From Alphaproteobacteria bacterium (GTDB lineage Bacteria > Pseudomonadota > Alphaproteobacteria > UBA2966), in NCBI GenBank assembly GCA_018650465.1, contig JABIFY010000092.1:79477-143476 (forward strand): 64,000 bases of DNA, read 5' to 3'. Shown one piece after another: positions 42,364 to 51,181 of the stretch. Below the pieces are notes generated by a model. The model was given only the letters and a program-made list of their open reading frames with translations, was not told the origin of the DNA and did not search any database. Both the position numbers and the translations under genes were made by a program. Position 1 is the first letter of the stretch; every line of letters starts with the position of its first letter.

Positions 42364-44709
42364 TCAGTCTGTCAGCAGCTCTTTCAGAATTTTCTCAAAT
42401 TCCGGAATATCAAGCGGCTTGGTCAAGTAGGATGTGAATCCGAGCTGTTGGCCTTTTGCAACCTGGTGCGGCATGGCATCCGCACTTAATGCGATGACGG
42501 GGATATCTCTGGTGTCGGAATTTGACTTCAAGGCATCCAGGGCTTCAAAACCGTCCATGCCAGGCAAATTAATATCCATGACAATAATATCAGGTTGGAT
42601 CTCAGCGACCTGGATCAGACCGGCTTCTGCTGTTTCAGCGATGTACAGCTGAGCATTTTTCTGTCGCTTGATCACCTGTTGCATGAGGGTGACATTGGCT
42701 TTGTTGTCTTCAACATAAAGCAATTTGAAAGTTTTGGTTGAAGGAAAACCGCGGGACACTTCCTGCCTTTCTACGATATTTGAATTCGCATTTGAATTCT
42801 TTGGCGTGCGTCGGATAATCCTGTGCCTGTCCAAAGGCACATCAATCCAGAAGGACGTGCCTTCACCCGTCTCGCTTGTATAGCCAATGTTGCCGTGCAT
42901 CGCCTCTATCAGGCGCTTGCTGATTGCGAGACCAATACCCGTGCCTTCTGTTTCGCTGTTTTCCCAACCTAATCGGTTAAAGGGCTCAAAAACCTTTGTT
43001 GCGTCTTCCTCGGCCAAACCTGCTCCGGTATCCGTTACATAAATACGGCATATGGTACCGCGCAAGACCGTCTTGATCGTGACCTTGCCGGAAGGTCGGT
43101 TGTACTTGATCGCATTACTCAGCAGGTTCAGTAATATTTGCCGCAAGCGTGCCTCGTCGGCCCGCAGCAAAATTTCTTCAGTCGTTTCGGTCTGGATAGA
43201 AATTTCGTAACTTTCTGCCAAGGTGGAAATGCCGCCAAGGCAGCTGTCCAGAAGATCCAAAAAGGATATGGTTTCTGAATGAATTGTCATTTTGCCAGAT
43301 TCGATTTGGGCAAGATCGAGCAATTCGTTTATGAGCTGCAGCAAGTGCTGCCCACTAGTTATAATCTGCTTAAGGCTGTCCGCCTGATCTTCGCTCAATG
43401 GTTGCTCTGGATCATCTGCCATGAGCTGACTGAAGCCCAGAATTGAATTCATGGGCGTGCGCAACTCGTGACTGATGCTGGAGAGAAAATCGGTTTTGGC
43501 CTTGTTGGCGGCCTCAGCACGTTCCCGCGCGGCAATCATCTCCTCTGCAATTCGATGTAGTTCTGAAATTTCAGTTGCGGCACCACGATAGCCGGCGAAA
43601 TTCCCGTCTACATCAAAAACAGGTTTTCCATTGACCCGCGTCCAGCCGAACGATCCGTCTGGTTTCAAATAGGGGTATTCAAGGTTTTTGAAAGGTCTGT
43701 GTTCCTTCAAATCCTCCAAATGGCTTTTCCATTCAGGAGAGTCTTCGAATTGCCTGGACATAATTTCAGTTCGTTTTTTACCCAGGACACTTGAGCTTGG
43801 AACACCCGTTCTTTCTTCCATGGTTTCACTAAAAAAGGCATAGCGGTTTTGCGCGTCCGTTTCCCAGTACCAGTCGGTTGAAACATCGGCAATATCGCGA
43901 AATCGCTGTTCATTTTTCAGAACAGCGATTTCTGAGTTTTTCTTCTCGGTGATATCGGTGGCGATAGATGCTGTGCCAACATCGGGGATCTTGTGCTCAT
44001 TGACCCGGAACCAGCGACCGTCCTGTCTTTCGATTTCCATCGGCGGTCCGGGATTGAGGTGGTGGTACAGGCGATTACGCAGCCACTCTTCCTCTCTGCC
44101 AACAGCCGGGGGCACCAATCCTGCCAAGACCATTGCCCGGTAATAATCTTCGCTTTTGACGCCAGGCTTGCAATGTTCAGCGACACCACTGTTAACGTCG
44201 CTAAACTTTTTATTGGAAACAATCAGTTTGTCTTCGTCGTCCCACAAAGAAAATGATTCATCCATATGATCAATGGCGACGGATAACAGATGTTGTGATC
44301 GTGTGGCGTCACGTTGCGCTTCAACCTCGCGGGTGACGAGCCGGCCAACACCGCGATAGCCTGTGAAATTTCTGTCTCTGTCGAATAAGGGAAACCCGTC
44401 GCTGCGCAGCCACACGGCGTCTCCTGACCCCCTGCGACGATAGACAAATTTCCTGAAGGGTTCGTGGCGCTGCATCATTGCCAGATGTTCCAGCCACTCT
44501 TCGTTCGATACATCGGGGGCCCCAAGTTCTTCCCGTGTTTTGCCATGATACCATAAAGCCGGAAGACCTGTCAGTTCTTCAACATTTCCCGATATATAGG
44601 TAAAGCGGAAATTTTCGTCCATTTCCCAGAGCCAGCCATCAACTGCCCTGGCGAAATCGATCAGGCGGTCACGCTCAATCGCCGACGGATCATCCCGATT
44701 ATCTGTCAT
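42364..44709 (-). CDS. Hybrid histidine kinase (three PAS, HisKA, HATPase_c, receiver)
   Basis: The 781-residue cytoplasmic kinase has no membrane segment. PAS domains lie near 15-130 (DGWLWEMDENFRFTYISGNVEELTG), 145-255 (DESFSLWDDEDKLIVSN) and 265-390 (STDWYWETDAQNRYAFFSE). HisKA follows with SSISHELRTPMNSILGF; ATPase boxes are NLLSNAIKYN, DTGAGLAEED and GTGIGLAISKRLIEA. A C-terminal receiver has LLYVEDNKANV, DIIVMDINLPGMDG and YLTKPLD. The receiver would pass phosphate to a separate Hpt protein not seen nearby. Probably transcribed alone. Confidence 0.93.
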   Translation of the reverse strand: MTDNRDDPSAIERDRLIDFARAVDGWLWEMDENFRFTYISGNVEELTGLPALWYHGKTREELGAPDVSNEEWLEHLAMMQRHEPFRKFVYRRRGSGDAVWLRSDGFPLFDRDRNFTGYRGVGRLVTREVEAQRDATRSQHLLSVAIDHMDESFSLWDDEDKLIVSNKKFSDVNSGVAEHCKPGVKSEDYYRAMVLAGLVPPAVGREEEWLRNRLYHHLNPGPPMEIERQDGRWFRVNEHKIPDVGTASIATDITEKKNSEIAVLKNEQRFRDIADVSTDWYWETDAQNRYAFFSETMEERTGVPSSSVLGKKRTEIMSRQFEDSPEWKSHLEDLKEHRPFKNLEYPYLKPDGSFGWTRVNGKPVFDVDGNFAGYRGAATEISELHRIAEEMIAARERAEAANKAKTDFLSSISHELRTPMNSILGFSQLMADDPEQPLSEDQADSLKQIITSGQHLLQLINELLDLAQIESGKMTIHSETISFLDLLDSCLGGISTLAESYEISIQTETTEEILLRADEARLRQILLNLLSNAIKYNRPSGKVTIKTVLRGTICRIYVTDTGAGLAEEDATKVFEPFNRLGWENSETEGTGIGLAISKRLIEAMHGNIGYTSETGEGTSFWIDVPLDRHRIIRRTPKNSNANSNIVERQEVSRGFPSTKTFKLLYVEDNKANVTLMQQVIKRQKNAQLYIAETAEAGLIQVAEIQPDIIVMDINLPGMDGFEALDALKSNSDTRDIPVIALSADAMPHQVAKGQQLGFTSYLTKPLDIPEFEKILKELLTD

Positions 44710-44831
44710 CTAAAAACAATTTGAACTGCATGTCGGTTAACACCTGTCTTATGGCCGGGTGGGACTTGACCCTTGGTCGCCGATAAAAAATGGTTCTAAA
44801 TGTATTTGCTTCGAATTTGAGTCCGTAATTA

Positions 44832-45827
44832 TCAATCTTGATGGTTAATGGAAGCAATATGAAGGGCTTTGTCGGCTTTGGGCAAAAATGATCCCGAGAA
44901 ACTGTTGATGGCGAGCTGCTTGACCTGTTCTGAACTCAGGCCCAGCCCTTCGGTGGTGGCCAGATAATTTGCGTTCATATAGCCACCAAAATAGGCCGGG
45001 TCATCGGAATTAATGGTCACTGAAATACCCTTGTCGAGCATATTGCCAACGGGGCTGTCTTCTATTTTATCTATGACTTTCAGCGCTGTATTGGACAAGG
45101 GGCAAACTGTCAGGGTGAGATTGCGGTCGATAATGGCGGCGATCAGGTCCGGGTCTTCCATGGCGCGATTGCCGTGGTCAATCCGGTCGACACCAATATC
45201 GAAGATTGCCTCATGAACATAGGCTGGCGGCCCTTCTTCACCCGCATGCATACATAGTTTCAGACCGAGCTTTCGGCACTGGGCGAACAGGCGGGCGAAT
45301 TTGCGAGGCGGGTGTCCGCTTTCGGAACTGTCCAGGCCAACGCCCGTAATTTGATCAAGCCAGGGCTCAGCCTGTTTCAGGGTTTCGAAGCCGTCTTCTT
45401 CGCTCAGGTGGCGCAAGAAACTCATGATCAGGCACCAGCTGATGCCATGAGTTTTTTCGCCATCTTCCAGTGCGGCGACAATGCCCTTGATAACGGTGTC
45501 AAAAGAAACACCGCGCGACGTGTGGCCTTGTGGATCGAAGAAGATTTCCACGTGACGCACATTGTCGACTGCACAGCGGTCAAGATAGGCCGTGGTCAGG
45601 TCGTAAAAGTCCTGTTCCACCCTGAGCACGTTCATGCCCTGGTAATAGATGTCGAGAAATTCCTGTAAATTGGAAAAGCGATAGGCTTGTCGCAATTCAT
45701 CGACACTGGCATAGGGAATGTCGATGTTGTTGCGCGCCGCGATGCTGAACAGCAATTCAGGCTCCAGCGATCCTTCTATATGTAAATGAAGCTCAGCCTT
45801 GGGCAGCGCAGCGATCAGGTCTTTCAT
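44832..45827 (-). CDS. Adenine deaminase (adenosine-deaminase-like, type found as PA0148)
   Basis: The 331-residue metal-dependent hydrolase has zinc motif ELHLHIEGSLEPELLF, then HVEIFFDPQGHTSRGVSF, the substrate/metal blocks CMHAGEEGP and VDRIDHGNRA, CPLSNTALKV and the zinc Asp in VTINSDDPAYFGGY. The FFDPQ-HT-RG and SSE-GHPP patterns fit the adenine deaminase branch (yeast Aah1, Pseudomonas PA0148) better than true adenosine deaminase. It deaminates adenine to hypoxanthine for purine salvage. Adenosine deaminase is the alternative name. ATG 45827. Confidence 0.88.
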   Translation of the reverse strand: MKDLIAALPKAELHLHIEGSLEPELLFSIAARNNIDIPYASVDELRQAYRFSNLQEFLDIYYQGMNVLRVEQDFYDLTTAYLDRCAVDNVRHVEIFFDPQGHTSRGVSFDTVIKGIVAALEDGEKTHGISWCLIMSFLRHLSEEDGFETLKQAEPWLDQITGVGLDSSESGHPPRKFARLFAQCRKLGLKLCMHAGEEGPPAYVHEAIFDIGVDRIDHGNRAMEDPDLIAAIIDRNLTLTVCPLSNTALKVIDKIEDSPVGNMLDKGISVTINSDDPAYFGGYMNANYLATTEGLGLSSEQVKQLAINSFSGSFLPKADKALHIASINHQD

Positions 45828-45867
45828 GAATATCGCCTTTTATTATTGTTCCAAAGCAAAATGTAGA

Positions 45868-46560
45868 TCAATTATTCAAGCTGGCCAATGCTTTTGACAG
45901 GTCGTCAAAATGGTCAATGACCGCATCAGCCCCCAGCTCGCGTGCCGGGGTCACGGTGTAGCCAAATGAGACCAGCACCACGGGAACGCCGGCATTGCGG
46001 GCGCCTTCAACATCTGTGATGGAATCGCCGACCATGACGGCACCTGCCGCGTCGGCTCCCGCTTCGCGAATGGCGGTCCGGATGTGATCGCCATCGGGTT
46101 TGCAAACGGCCAATGAATCGCCGCCCAAAATGGCGCTGAAATAGGGTGTCAGATGTAGATCACTGATCAGCCGCCGGGCAAAGTGCGCTGTTTTGTTGGT
46201 ACAAACAGCCATGGGCACTTTGGCGGCTGCCAGAGATTCAAGATTTTCAATCACACCGTCATAGATTGTTGTATTGTCACTGATGTGGTCAGCATAATGC
46301 ACCATACCTGCCGCCAGCAGCCGATCCAGAACGGCTTCTTCCACCGGGCCACCGGATGCTTCGGCCCCCAGTTTGATCATTTGTCGCAAGCCCCCGCCGA
46401 CCATGCCGCGCAAGGCTTGCAGGGTGACCGGCGCACGGTCAATCAGGGCCAGGGCGTGGTTGGTTGCTGGCAACAGATCGGGGGCACTATCGACAAGGGT
46501 GCCGTCCAGATCAAATACGACAGCGCTGGGTAGCGGGGCTTCGAATACGGGGAATGGCAT
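45868..46560 (-). CDS. gph: Phosphoglycolate phosphatase (HAD superfamily)
   Basis: From ATG 46560 the protein has 230 residues. HAD motif I is VVFDLDGTLVDSAPDLL, motif II is AVCTNKTAHFARR, and motif III/IV is GDSLAVCKPDGDHI with VMVGDSITDVEGARNAGVPVVLVSFGYT. It removes phosphate from 2-phosphoglycolate, a by-product of DNA repair or oxygenase reactions. A frame extension to 46641 has no family match. Divergent from glmU across a 238-base gap. Confidence 0.9.
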   Translation of the reverse strand: MPFPVFEAPLPSAVVFDLDGTLVDSAPDLLPATNHALALIDRAPVTLQALRGMVGGGLRQMIKLGAEASGGPVEEAVLDRLLAAGMVHYADHISDNTTIYDGVIENLESLAAAKVPMAVCTNKTAHFARRLISDLHLTPYFSAILGGDSLAVCKPDGDHIRTAIREAGADAAGAVMVGDSITDVEGARNAGVPVVLVSFGYTVTPARELGADAVIDHFDDLSKALASLNN

Positions 46561-46798
46561 GGCGGTCCTGGCTGATATAAATAGTCGTAAGATATGGTTG
46601 TAAAACGTGACTTGGCGGCGTGGCACAGGTGTGGCAAACAATGGGGCGAAAACCTGTTTTGCTTTGCCGAGTCAAAATGAATGGTTCTTTATTCATGGCA
46701 GAGTGTCCTGTGACAAGGCAAAACATGTATTTTGGGCCAAATTTTTACCTGAAATTGGTTTACGCCGCTTTTTGTCGAACTTGATAACCGAGGTTTCC

Positions 46799-48187
46799 TT
46801 GCCAACTGCATCTATAGATCTCGCCGCCGTCGTGCTGGCCGCCGGTCAAAGTACACGTATGAATTCTGCTGTCTCGAAAGTTCTGCATGAAATTGCGGGG
46901 GAGGCTTTGCTGGGCCACGTGCTGGCCGCTGTTGCCAGCCTTGATGCGTCTCCGGTCGTTGTTGTGGCCGGACGTGGCCAGGATGATGTGGCGGGGCTGG
47001 CGTCATCGCAAGGAGCCGAGGTCGCCATTCAGGATCCACCTTTGGGCACCGGACATGCCGTGTTGCAAGCCCGCGCAGCCCTGGAAGGCTTCGGCGGCGA
47101 TATCATGGTTGTCTATGGCGATACCCCCCTGATACGCCCTGAAACCTTGCAGTTGCTGATCGACCGTCGTCATCAGGCCGATAACCCGGCCGTCGTCGTT
47201 TTTGGCTTTCGTCCCGCTGATCCGGCACTGTACGGCCGTCTGGTGCTTGATGACAGCGATCACCTCGCCCGCATCGTCGAAGCCCGCGATGCCAATGAGA
47301 CCGAAAAAGCCATCAACTTGTGCAATGGCGGTGTCATGGTGCTGGATGGTGCAATCGCTTTTGATCTGCTGGCCAACCTTGGCAACGACAATGCCAAGGG
47401 TGAATATTACCTCACCGACATCATCGCCGAAGCCGCCAAAAACGGTCGGGTCTGTGCTGTGATTGAAGGGGATGAGCAGGAAATAATGGGCGTCGATCAT
47501 CGCACGGCCCTGGCCGCTGCCGAGGCCACCTTGCAGGATCGCTTGCGAGCAAAGGTCCTGGCGGGGGGGGCCACCCTGGTTGATCCAGGCACGGTCTGGT
47601 TTTCTGCCGACACGGTCGTTGGACGCGATGTTTATATTGAACCCAATGTATTCTTTGGACCGGGCGTCGTGGTGCAGGATAATGTCACCATCAAGGGCTT
47701 CAGCCATATCGAAGGCGCTATCATTGGTGACGGGGCAGTCATTGGCCCCTTTGCCCGCCTGCGCCCCGGCACCGAACTTGCAGAAGATACCAAGGTCGGT
47801 AATTTTGTTGAAATCAAAAAAGCCAAAATTGAAGCCGGAGCCAAGGTCAATCATTTAAGTTATATCGGCGATGCCCGTGTGGGGATGAAAGCCAATATCG
47901 GCGCGGGGACCATCACCTGCAATTACGATGGTTTCAACAAGTCCCACACCGACATCGGGGCCGGGGCCTTCATCGGCTCGAACTCGGCTCTGGTGGCCCC
48001 GGTGAAAATCGGTGATGGCGCAACTGTGGGGGCGGGCAGTACCATCAGCAATGACGTGGCTGCTGATGACTTGACGGTCACACGTGCACCGCAAAAGAAC
48101 ATTGCCGGTGGGGCCGAGAGGTTGCGCAAACGCTATCGGTCAGAAAAAGAAGCCCGCCAAAACGACAACACGAAACAGGACAAATAA
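46799..48187 (+). CDS. glmU: Bifunctional GlcN-1-P acetyltransferase / GlcNAc-1-P uridyltransferase
   Basis: From TTG 46799 (GAGG five bases upstream) the protein has 462 residues, close to the usual 456. The N-terminal pyrophosphorylase domain starts AAVVLAAGQSTRMNSAVSKVLHEIAG and has PLGTGHAVL and VVYGDTPLI. The C-terminal left-handed beta-helix has GAKVNHLSYIGDARVG and NIGAGTITCNYDG, with the catalytic His. It makes UDP-GlcNAc for peptidoglycan and LPS. ATG starts further upstream would add a non-family extension. One base before glmS. Confidence 0.95.
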   Translation: MPTASIDLAAVVLAAGQSTRMNSAVSKVLHEIAGEALLGHVLAAVASLDASPVVVVAGRGQDDVAGLASSQGAEVAIQDPPLGTGHAVLQARAALEGFGGDIMVVYGDTPLIRPETLQLLIDRRHQADNPAVVVFGFRPADPALYGRLVLDDSDHLARIVEARDANETEKAINLCNGGVMVLDGAIAFDLLANLGNDNAKGEYYLTDIIAEAAKNGRVCAVIEGDEQEIMGVDHRTALAAAEATLQDRLRAKVLAGGATLVDPGTVWFSADTVVGRDVYIEPNVFFGPGVVVQDNVTIKGFSHIEGAIIGDGAVIGPFARLRPGTELAEDTKVGNFVEIKKAKIEAGAKVNHLSYIGDARVGMKANIGAGTITCNYDGFNKSHTDIGAGAFIGSNSALVAPVKIGDGATVGAGSTISNDVAADDLTVTRAPQKNIAGGAERLRKRYRSEKEARQNDNTKQDK

Positions 48188-48188
48188 T

Positions 48189-50012
48189 ATGTGTGGCATT
48201 GTTGGTGTTATTGGTGAAAGCGATGTGGCTCCGCGCCTGATTGAAGGTTTACGGCGGCTGGAATATCGCGGCTATGACAGCGCCGGGATTGCCACCCTGG
48301 TCAACGGGCATATTGATCGCCGCCGGGCTGAAGGCAAACTGATCAATCTTGAGGTCCGTCAGGCGAGCGATCCGCTAAGCGGTGACGTCGGCATCGGCCA
48401 TACCCGCTGGGCCACCCATGGCGTGCCCAACGAAGTCAACGCCCATCCCCATGCCACCAGTCGTGTGGCCCTGGTGCACAACGGCATCATCGAAAATTAC
48501 AGGGAAATCCGGGTCGAGCTGACCAAGGCCGGCTGCAACTTTGCTTCCGACACCGACACGGAAGTCGTCGTGCAACTGATCTCACACTTAATGGCAGAAG
48601 GTGACGATCCGGTGGCCGCTACCGGCAAAGCCCTGAAGCGTCTCGAAGGGGCCTTTGCGTTGGCCATTATCTTTTCCGGCGAACATAACCTGATGATCGG
48701 TGCCCGTCGCGGCTCTCCTTTGGTTGTCGGCTGGGGCGATGGTGAGATGTATCTGGGCTCCGACGCCATGGCCCTGGCGGGTCTGTCGGATCGTGTGACA
48801 TATTTGGAAGAAGGCGATTGGGCCATCCTCAATCGCACCGGGGCTGAAATCCGCACCGCAGAAGACGCGGTTGTCGAACGGGAGGTGAAACTCTCTTCGG
48901 TTTCTGGCGGCCTGGTAGGCAAGGGCAACCATCGCCATTTCATGTTGAAGGAAATCTATGAACAGCCCGCCGTCATCGGCGAGACCCTGAACACCTATTT
49001 CAATCCAGCCAGCCGCACCATTCAGATCCCCGAAGCGCCCTTTGATCTGGCGTCTGTACCAAAGGTCACCATCATCGCCTGTGGCACGTCCTTTTATGCC
49101 GCCATGATCGCCAAATACTGGTTTGAACAGGTTGCCGGTCTGGCCGTGGATATCGATATCGCCTCTGAATTCCGTTATCGCTCAGCGCCATTGGTGGAGG
49201 GTGGCCTGGCTTTGTTTATTTCCCAGTCGGGAGAAACCGCCGATACGCTTGCCGCCTTAAAATATGCCACGGAGCATGGCCAGCACACGGCAGTGATTGT
49301 CAATGTGCCGGAAAGTTCCATGGAGCGGACTGCGGATTATGTTCTGCCGACCCATGCCGGGCCAGAAATCGGTGTGGCCTCCACCAAGGCCTTTACCTGT
49401 CAGCTGGTGACGCTGGCCTGTTTTGTTATTGCCACGGCTGTGGCACGCGGGGCCATCGACAGTGCGGAAGAAGCGCGCTTGTCAGCTGCTATCGCCGAAG
49501 TGCCGTCACGCGCTGCCGAAGTTCTCAACCACGACGAACGCCTGCGCGATCTGGCTCAGGATATCTGTGAAGCCCGAGATATTTTGTATATCGGGCGCGG
49601 TGTCAGCTACCCCATCGCCCTCGAAGGCGCGCTCAAATTAAAAGAAATCTCCTACATCCACGCCGAAGGTTTTGCCGCCGGTGAACTGAAACACGGCCCC
49701 ATCGCCTTGATCGATGAAAGCGTGCCCGTCATCGTTATCGCCCCCTCCGATAACCTTTTCGACAAAACCGCCTCCAACATGCAGGAAATCATGGCCCGTG
49801 GCGCCCGCGTGGTCTTCCTGTCTGATGATGCCGGCATCGCCAAACTCGGCGACGCCGCCGAAGCCAGCATCGCCCTGCCAGCCGTCGACCCTTTTGTGGC
49901 ACCTATCCTCTATGCCATCCCGGTTCAGTTATTGGCCTACCACGTCGCCGTCGCCAAAGGCACGGACGTGGACCAGCCAAGGAACCTGGCGAAGTCGGTG
50001 ACGGTGGAGTAG
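48189..50012 (+). CDS. glmS: Glutamine--fructose-6-phosphate aminotransferase (isomerising)
   Basis: The 607-residue enzyme starts MCGIVGVIG, fixing the start because Cys2 is the glutaminase nucleophile. The glutaminase domain has RLEYRGYDSAGIA and GHTRWATHG; two SIS sugar-isomerase domains follow (ACGTSFYAAMIAKYWFEQ, SQSGETADTLAALKYA, HAEGFAAGELKHGPIALID) and the conserved C-terminal DQPRNLAKSVTVE. It makes glucosamine-6-phosphate, the substrate chain leading to GlmU, with which it forms an operon. No glmS ribozyme is expected or seen. Confidence 0.97.
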   Translation: MCGIVGVIGESDVAPRLIEGLRRLEYRGYDSAGIATLVNGHIDRRRAEGKLINLEVRQASDPLSGDVGIGHTRWATHGVPNEVNAHPHATSRVALVHNGIIENYREIRVELTKAGCNFASDTDTEVVVQLISHLMAEGDDPVAATGKALKRLEGAFALAIIFSGEHNLMIGARRGSPLVVGWGDGEMYLGSDAMALAGLSDRVTYLEEGDWAILNRTGAEIRTAEDAVVEREVKLSSVSGGLVGKGNHRHFMLKEIYEQPAVIGETLNTYFNPASRTIQIPEAPFDLASVPKVTIIACGTSFYAAMIAKYWFEQVAGLAVDIDIASEFRYRSAPLVEGGLALFISQSGETADTLAALKYATEHGQHTAVIVNVPESSMERTADYVLPTHAGPEIGVASTKAFTCQLVTLACFVIATAVARGAIDSAEEARLSAAIAEVPSRAAEVLNHDERLRDLAQDICEARDILYIGRGVSYPIALEGALKLKEISYIHAEGFAAGELKHGPIALIDESVPVIVIAPSDNLFDKTASNMQEIMARGARVVFLSDDAGIAKLGDAAEASIALPAVDPFVAPILYAIPVQLLAYHVAVAKGTDVDQPRNLAKSVTVE

Positions 50013-50015
50013 GGT

Positions 50016-50360
50016 ATGTTGACCTTTTCGGTCAACAACAAAACCTTTCGCCCCGTATCAAACGTCGAAAACGGTGACGTGGGTGAAGGCACTGTCTTTC
50101 ACTATTTCCAGGACGGCGACATCATCCAGGCGGATTATGCCGGTGGGGATGTGGTTATGGGCCATTTGGTGGGCAAGGTTTTGCCGTCGGGCCAGTTGCA
50201 GTTTGCCTATCATCATGTGAATGCGGCGGGCGAAGTTATGGCCGGGCAGTGTTTATCGACGCCTGAACTTTTGCCCGATGGCCGGTTGCGCTTTCATGAG
50301 GCGTGGCAATGGCTGACCGGGGATCGTTCAAAGGGCACCTCGGTGATTGAGGAAGTCTGA
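50016..50360 (+). CDS. Small conserved protein, lipocalin-like strands, unknown function
   Basis: The 114-residue protein has alternating beta-strand patterns: GEGTVFHYFQDGDIIQADYAGGDVVMGHLVGKVLPSGQLQFAYHHVNAAGEVMAGQCLSTPELLPDGRLRFHEAWQWL. Similar proteins are often (without evidence) named n-acetylglutamate synthase in databases; nothing here resembles that enzyme. No signal peptide. It starts 3 bases after glmS and is probably co-transcribed. Confidence 0.75.
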   Translation: MLTFSVNNKTFRPVSNVENGDVGEGTVFHYFQDGDIIQADYAGGDVVMGHLVGKVLPSGQLQFAYHHVNAAGEVMAGQCLSTPELLPDGRLRFHEAWQWLTGDRSKGTSVIEEV

Positions 50361-50451
50361 GACCAAAAAATCTGAAGCCAGCTGATCTGGAAATCTTTTG
50401 TTGGCTGGCGTAGGCTTTCTGAAATGAAAATTGCCTTCAGGAGAAGCCACT

Positions 50452-51051
50452 ATGTCGACCCCCAAAACCCTGCTTGAAATGTCTGGTGCGAACATGGCAC
50501 CGCCGTCCTGGGACGATGCAGTGCTGGTGCTGATTGATTGTCAGCAGGAATATGTCGATGGTGCCCTGGCTTTGCCGGGCGTGGCACCGGCCCTGAAGGA
50601 ATGTGCGAAATTGCTGGATCTGGCGCGCGGTGCGGGCGCACCCGTCGTGCATGTGGTGCATCATGGGCCAGCGGGCGGTGGCATGTTTGATCCTGAGGGG
50701 CCCAGTGGTGCAGAAGCCGCCGAGGTCACACCGCTTTCAGGTGAAGCAATTGTCGCCAAGGGCCTGCCCAACAGTTTTGCCGGGACTGATCTGCACGCCG
50801 TGCTGGAAGCCACCGGGCGCACCAAACTGGTGCTGGCGGGCTTCATGACACATATGTGTATTTCCTCCACGGCCCGTGTTGCCATGGACCTTGGCTATTC
50901 AAATACCGTGGTCGACGTGGCTTGTGCCACCCGCGATTTGCCGGACGGGCAGGGCGGTGTGTTGGCAGCGGATGATCTGCACCGGGCGGCTTTGGTGGCC
51001 TTGTCCGACCGGTTTGCGGTGATCGTCAAGGATGCCAGTGTTTGGTCGTAA
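50452..51051 (+). CDS. Isochorismatase-family cysteine hydrolase
   Basis: From ATG 50452 (AGGAG upstream) the protein has 199 residues. Catalytic triad candidates are D in AVLVLIDCQQEYV, K in AIVAKGLPNSF and C in LVLAGFMTHMCISSTARVAMDLGY, the nicotinamidase/isochorismatase signature. The substrate is unknown; many members act on small amides or N-carbamoyl compounds. Convergent with the chemoreceptor gene. Confidence 0.88.
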   Translation: MSTPKTLLEMSGANMAPPSWDDAVLVLIDCQQEYVDGALALPGVAPALKECAKLLDLARGAGAPVVHVVHHGPAGGGMFDPEGPSGAEAAEVTPLSGEAIVAKGLPNSFAGTDLHAVLEATGRTKLVLAGFMTHMCISSTARVAMDLGYSNTVVDVACATRDLPDGQGGVLAADDLHRAALVALSDRFAVIVKDASVWS

Positions 51052-51100
51052 AAATACCTGTTCATAGATGTGCTTGGGGTTAATTACCGGGTCGCTCCAC

Positions 51101-51141
51101 AAAAAAACGGCAAGGCCTCGGTTCTCCCGCGCCTTGCCGTT
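51101..51141 (-). terminator. Rho-independent terminator of the chemoreceptor gene
   Basis: AACGGCAAGGC (51106-51116) pairs with GCCTTGCCGTT (51131-51141). On the minus strand the hairpin is followed by a run of seven T (AAAAAAA at 51101-51107 on the plus strand). This is a clear terminator about 40 bases after the stop of the minus-strand chemoreceptor gene. Confidence 0.88.
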
Positions 51142-51181
51142 GATCTTTGGGCCGTTGATCTTTGCCTGAAAGGCCTCGTTG

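Noticed and set aside
48150-48190. glmS ribozyme upstream of glmS
   Set aside because: Only 1 base separates glmU and glmS, leaving no space, and the ribozyme is a feature of Gram-positive bacteria.
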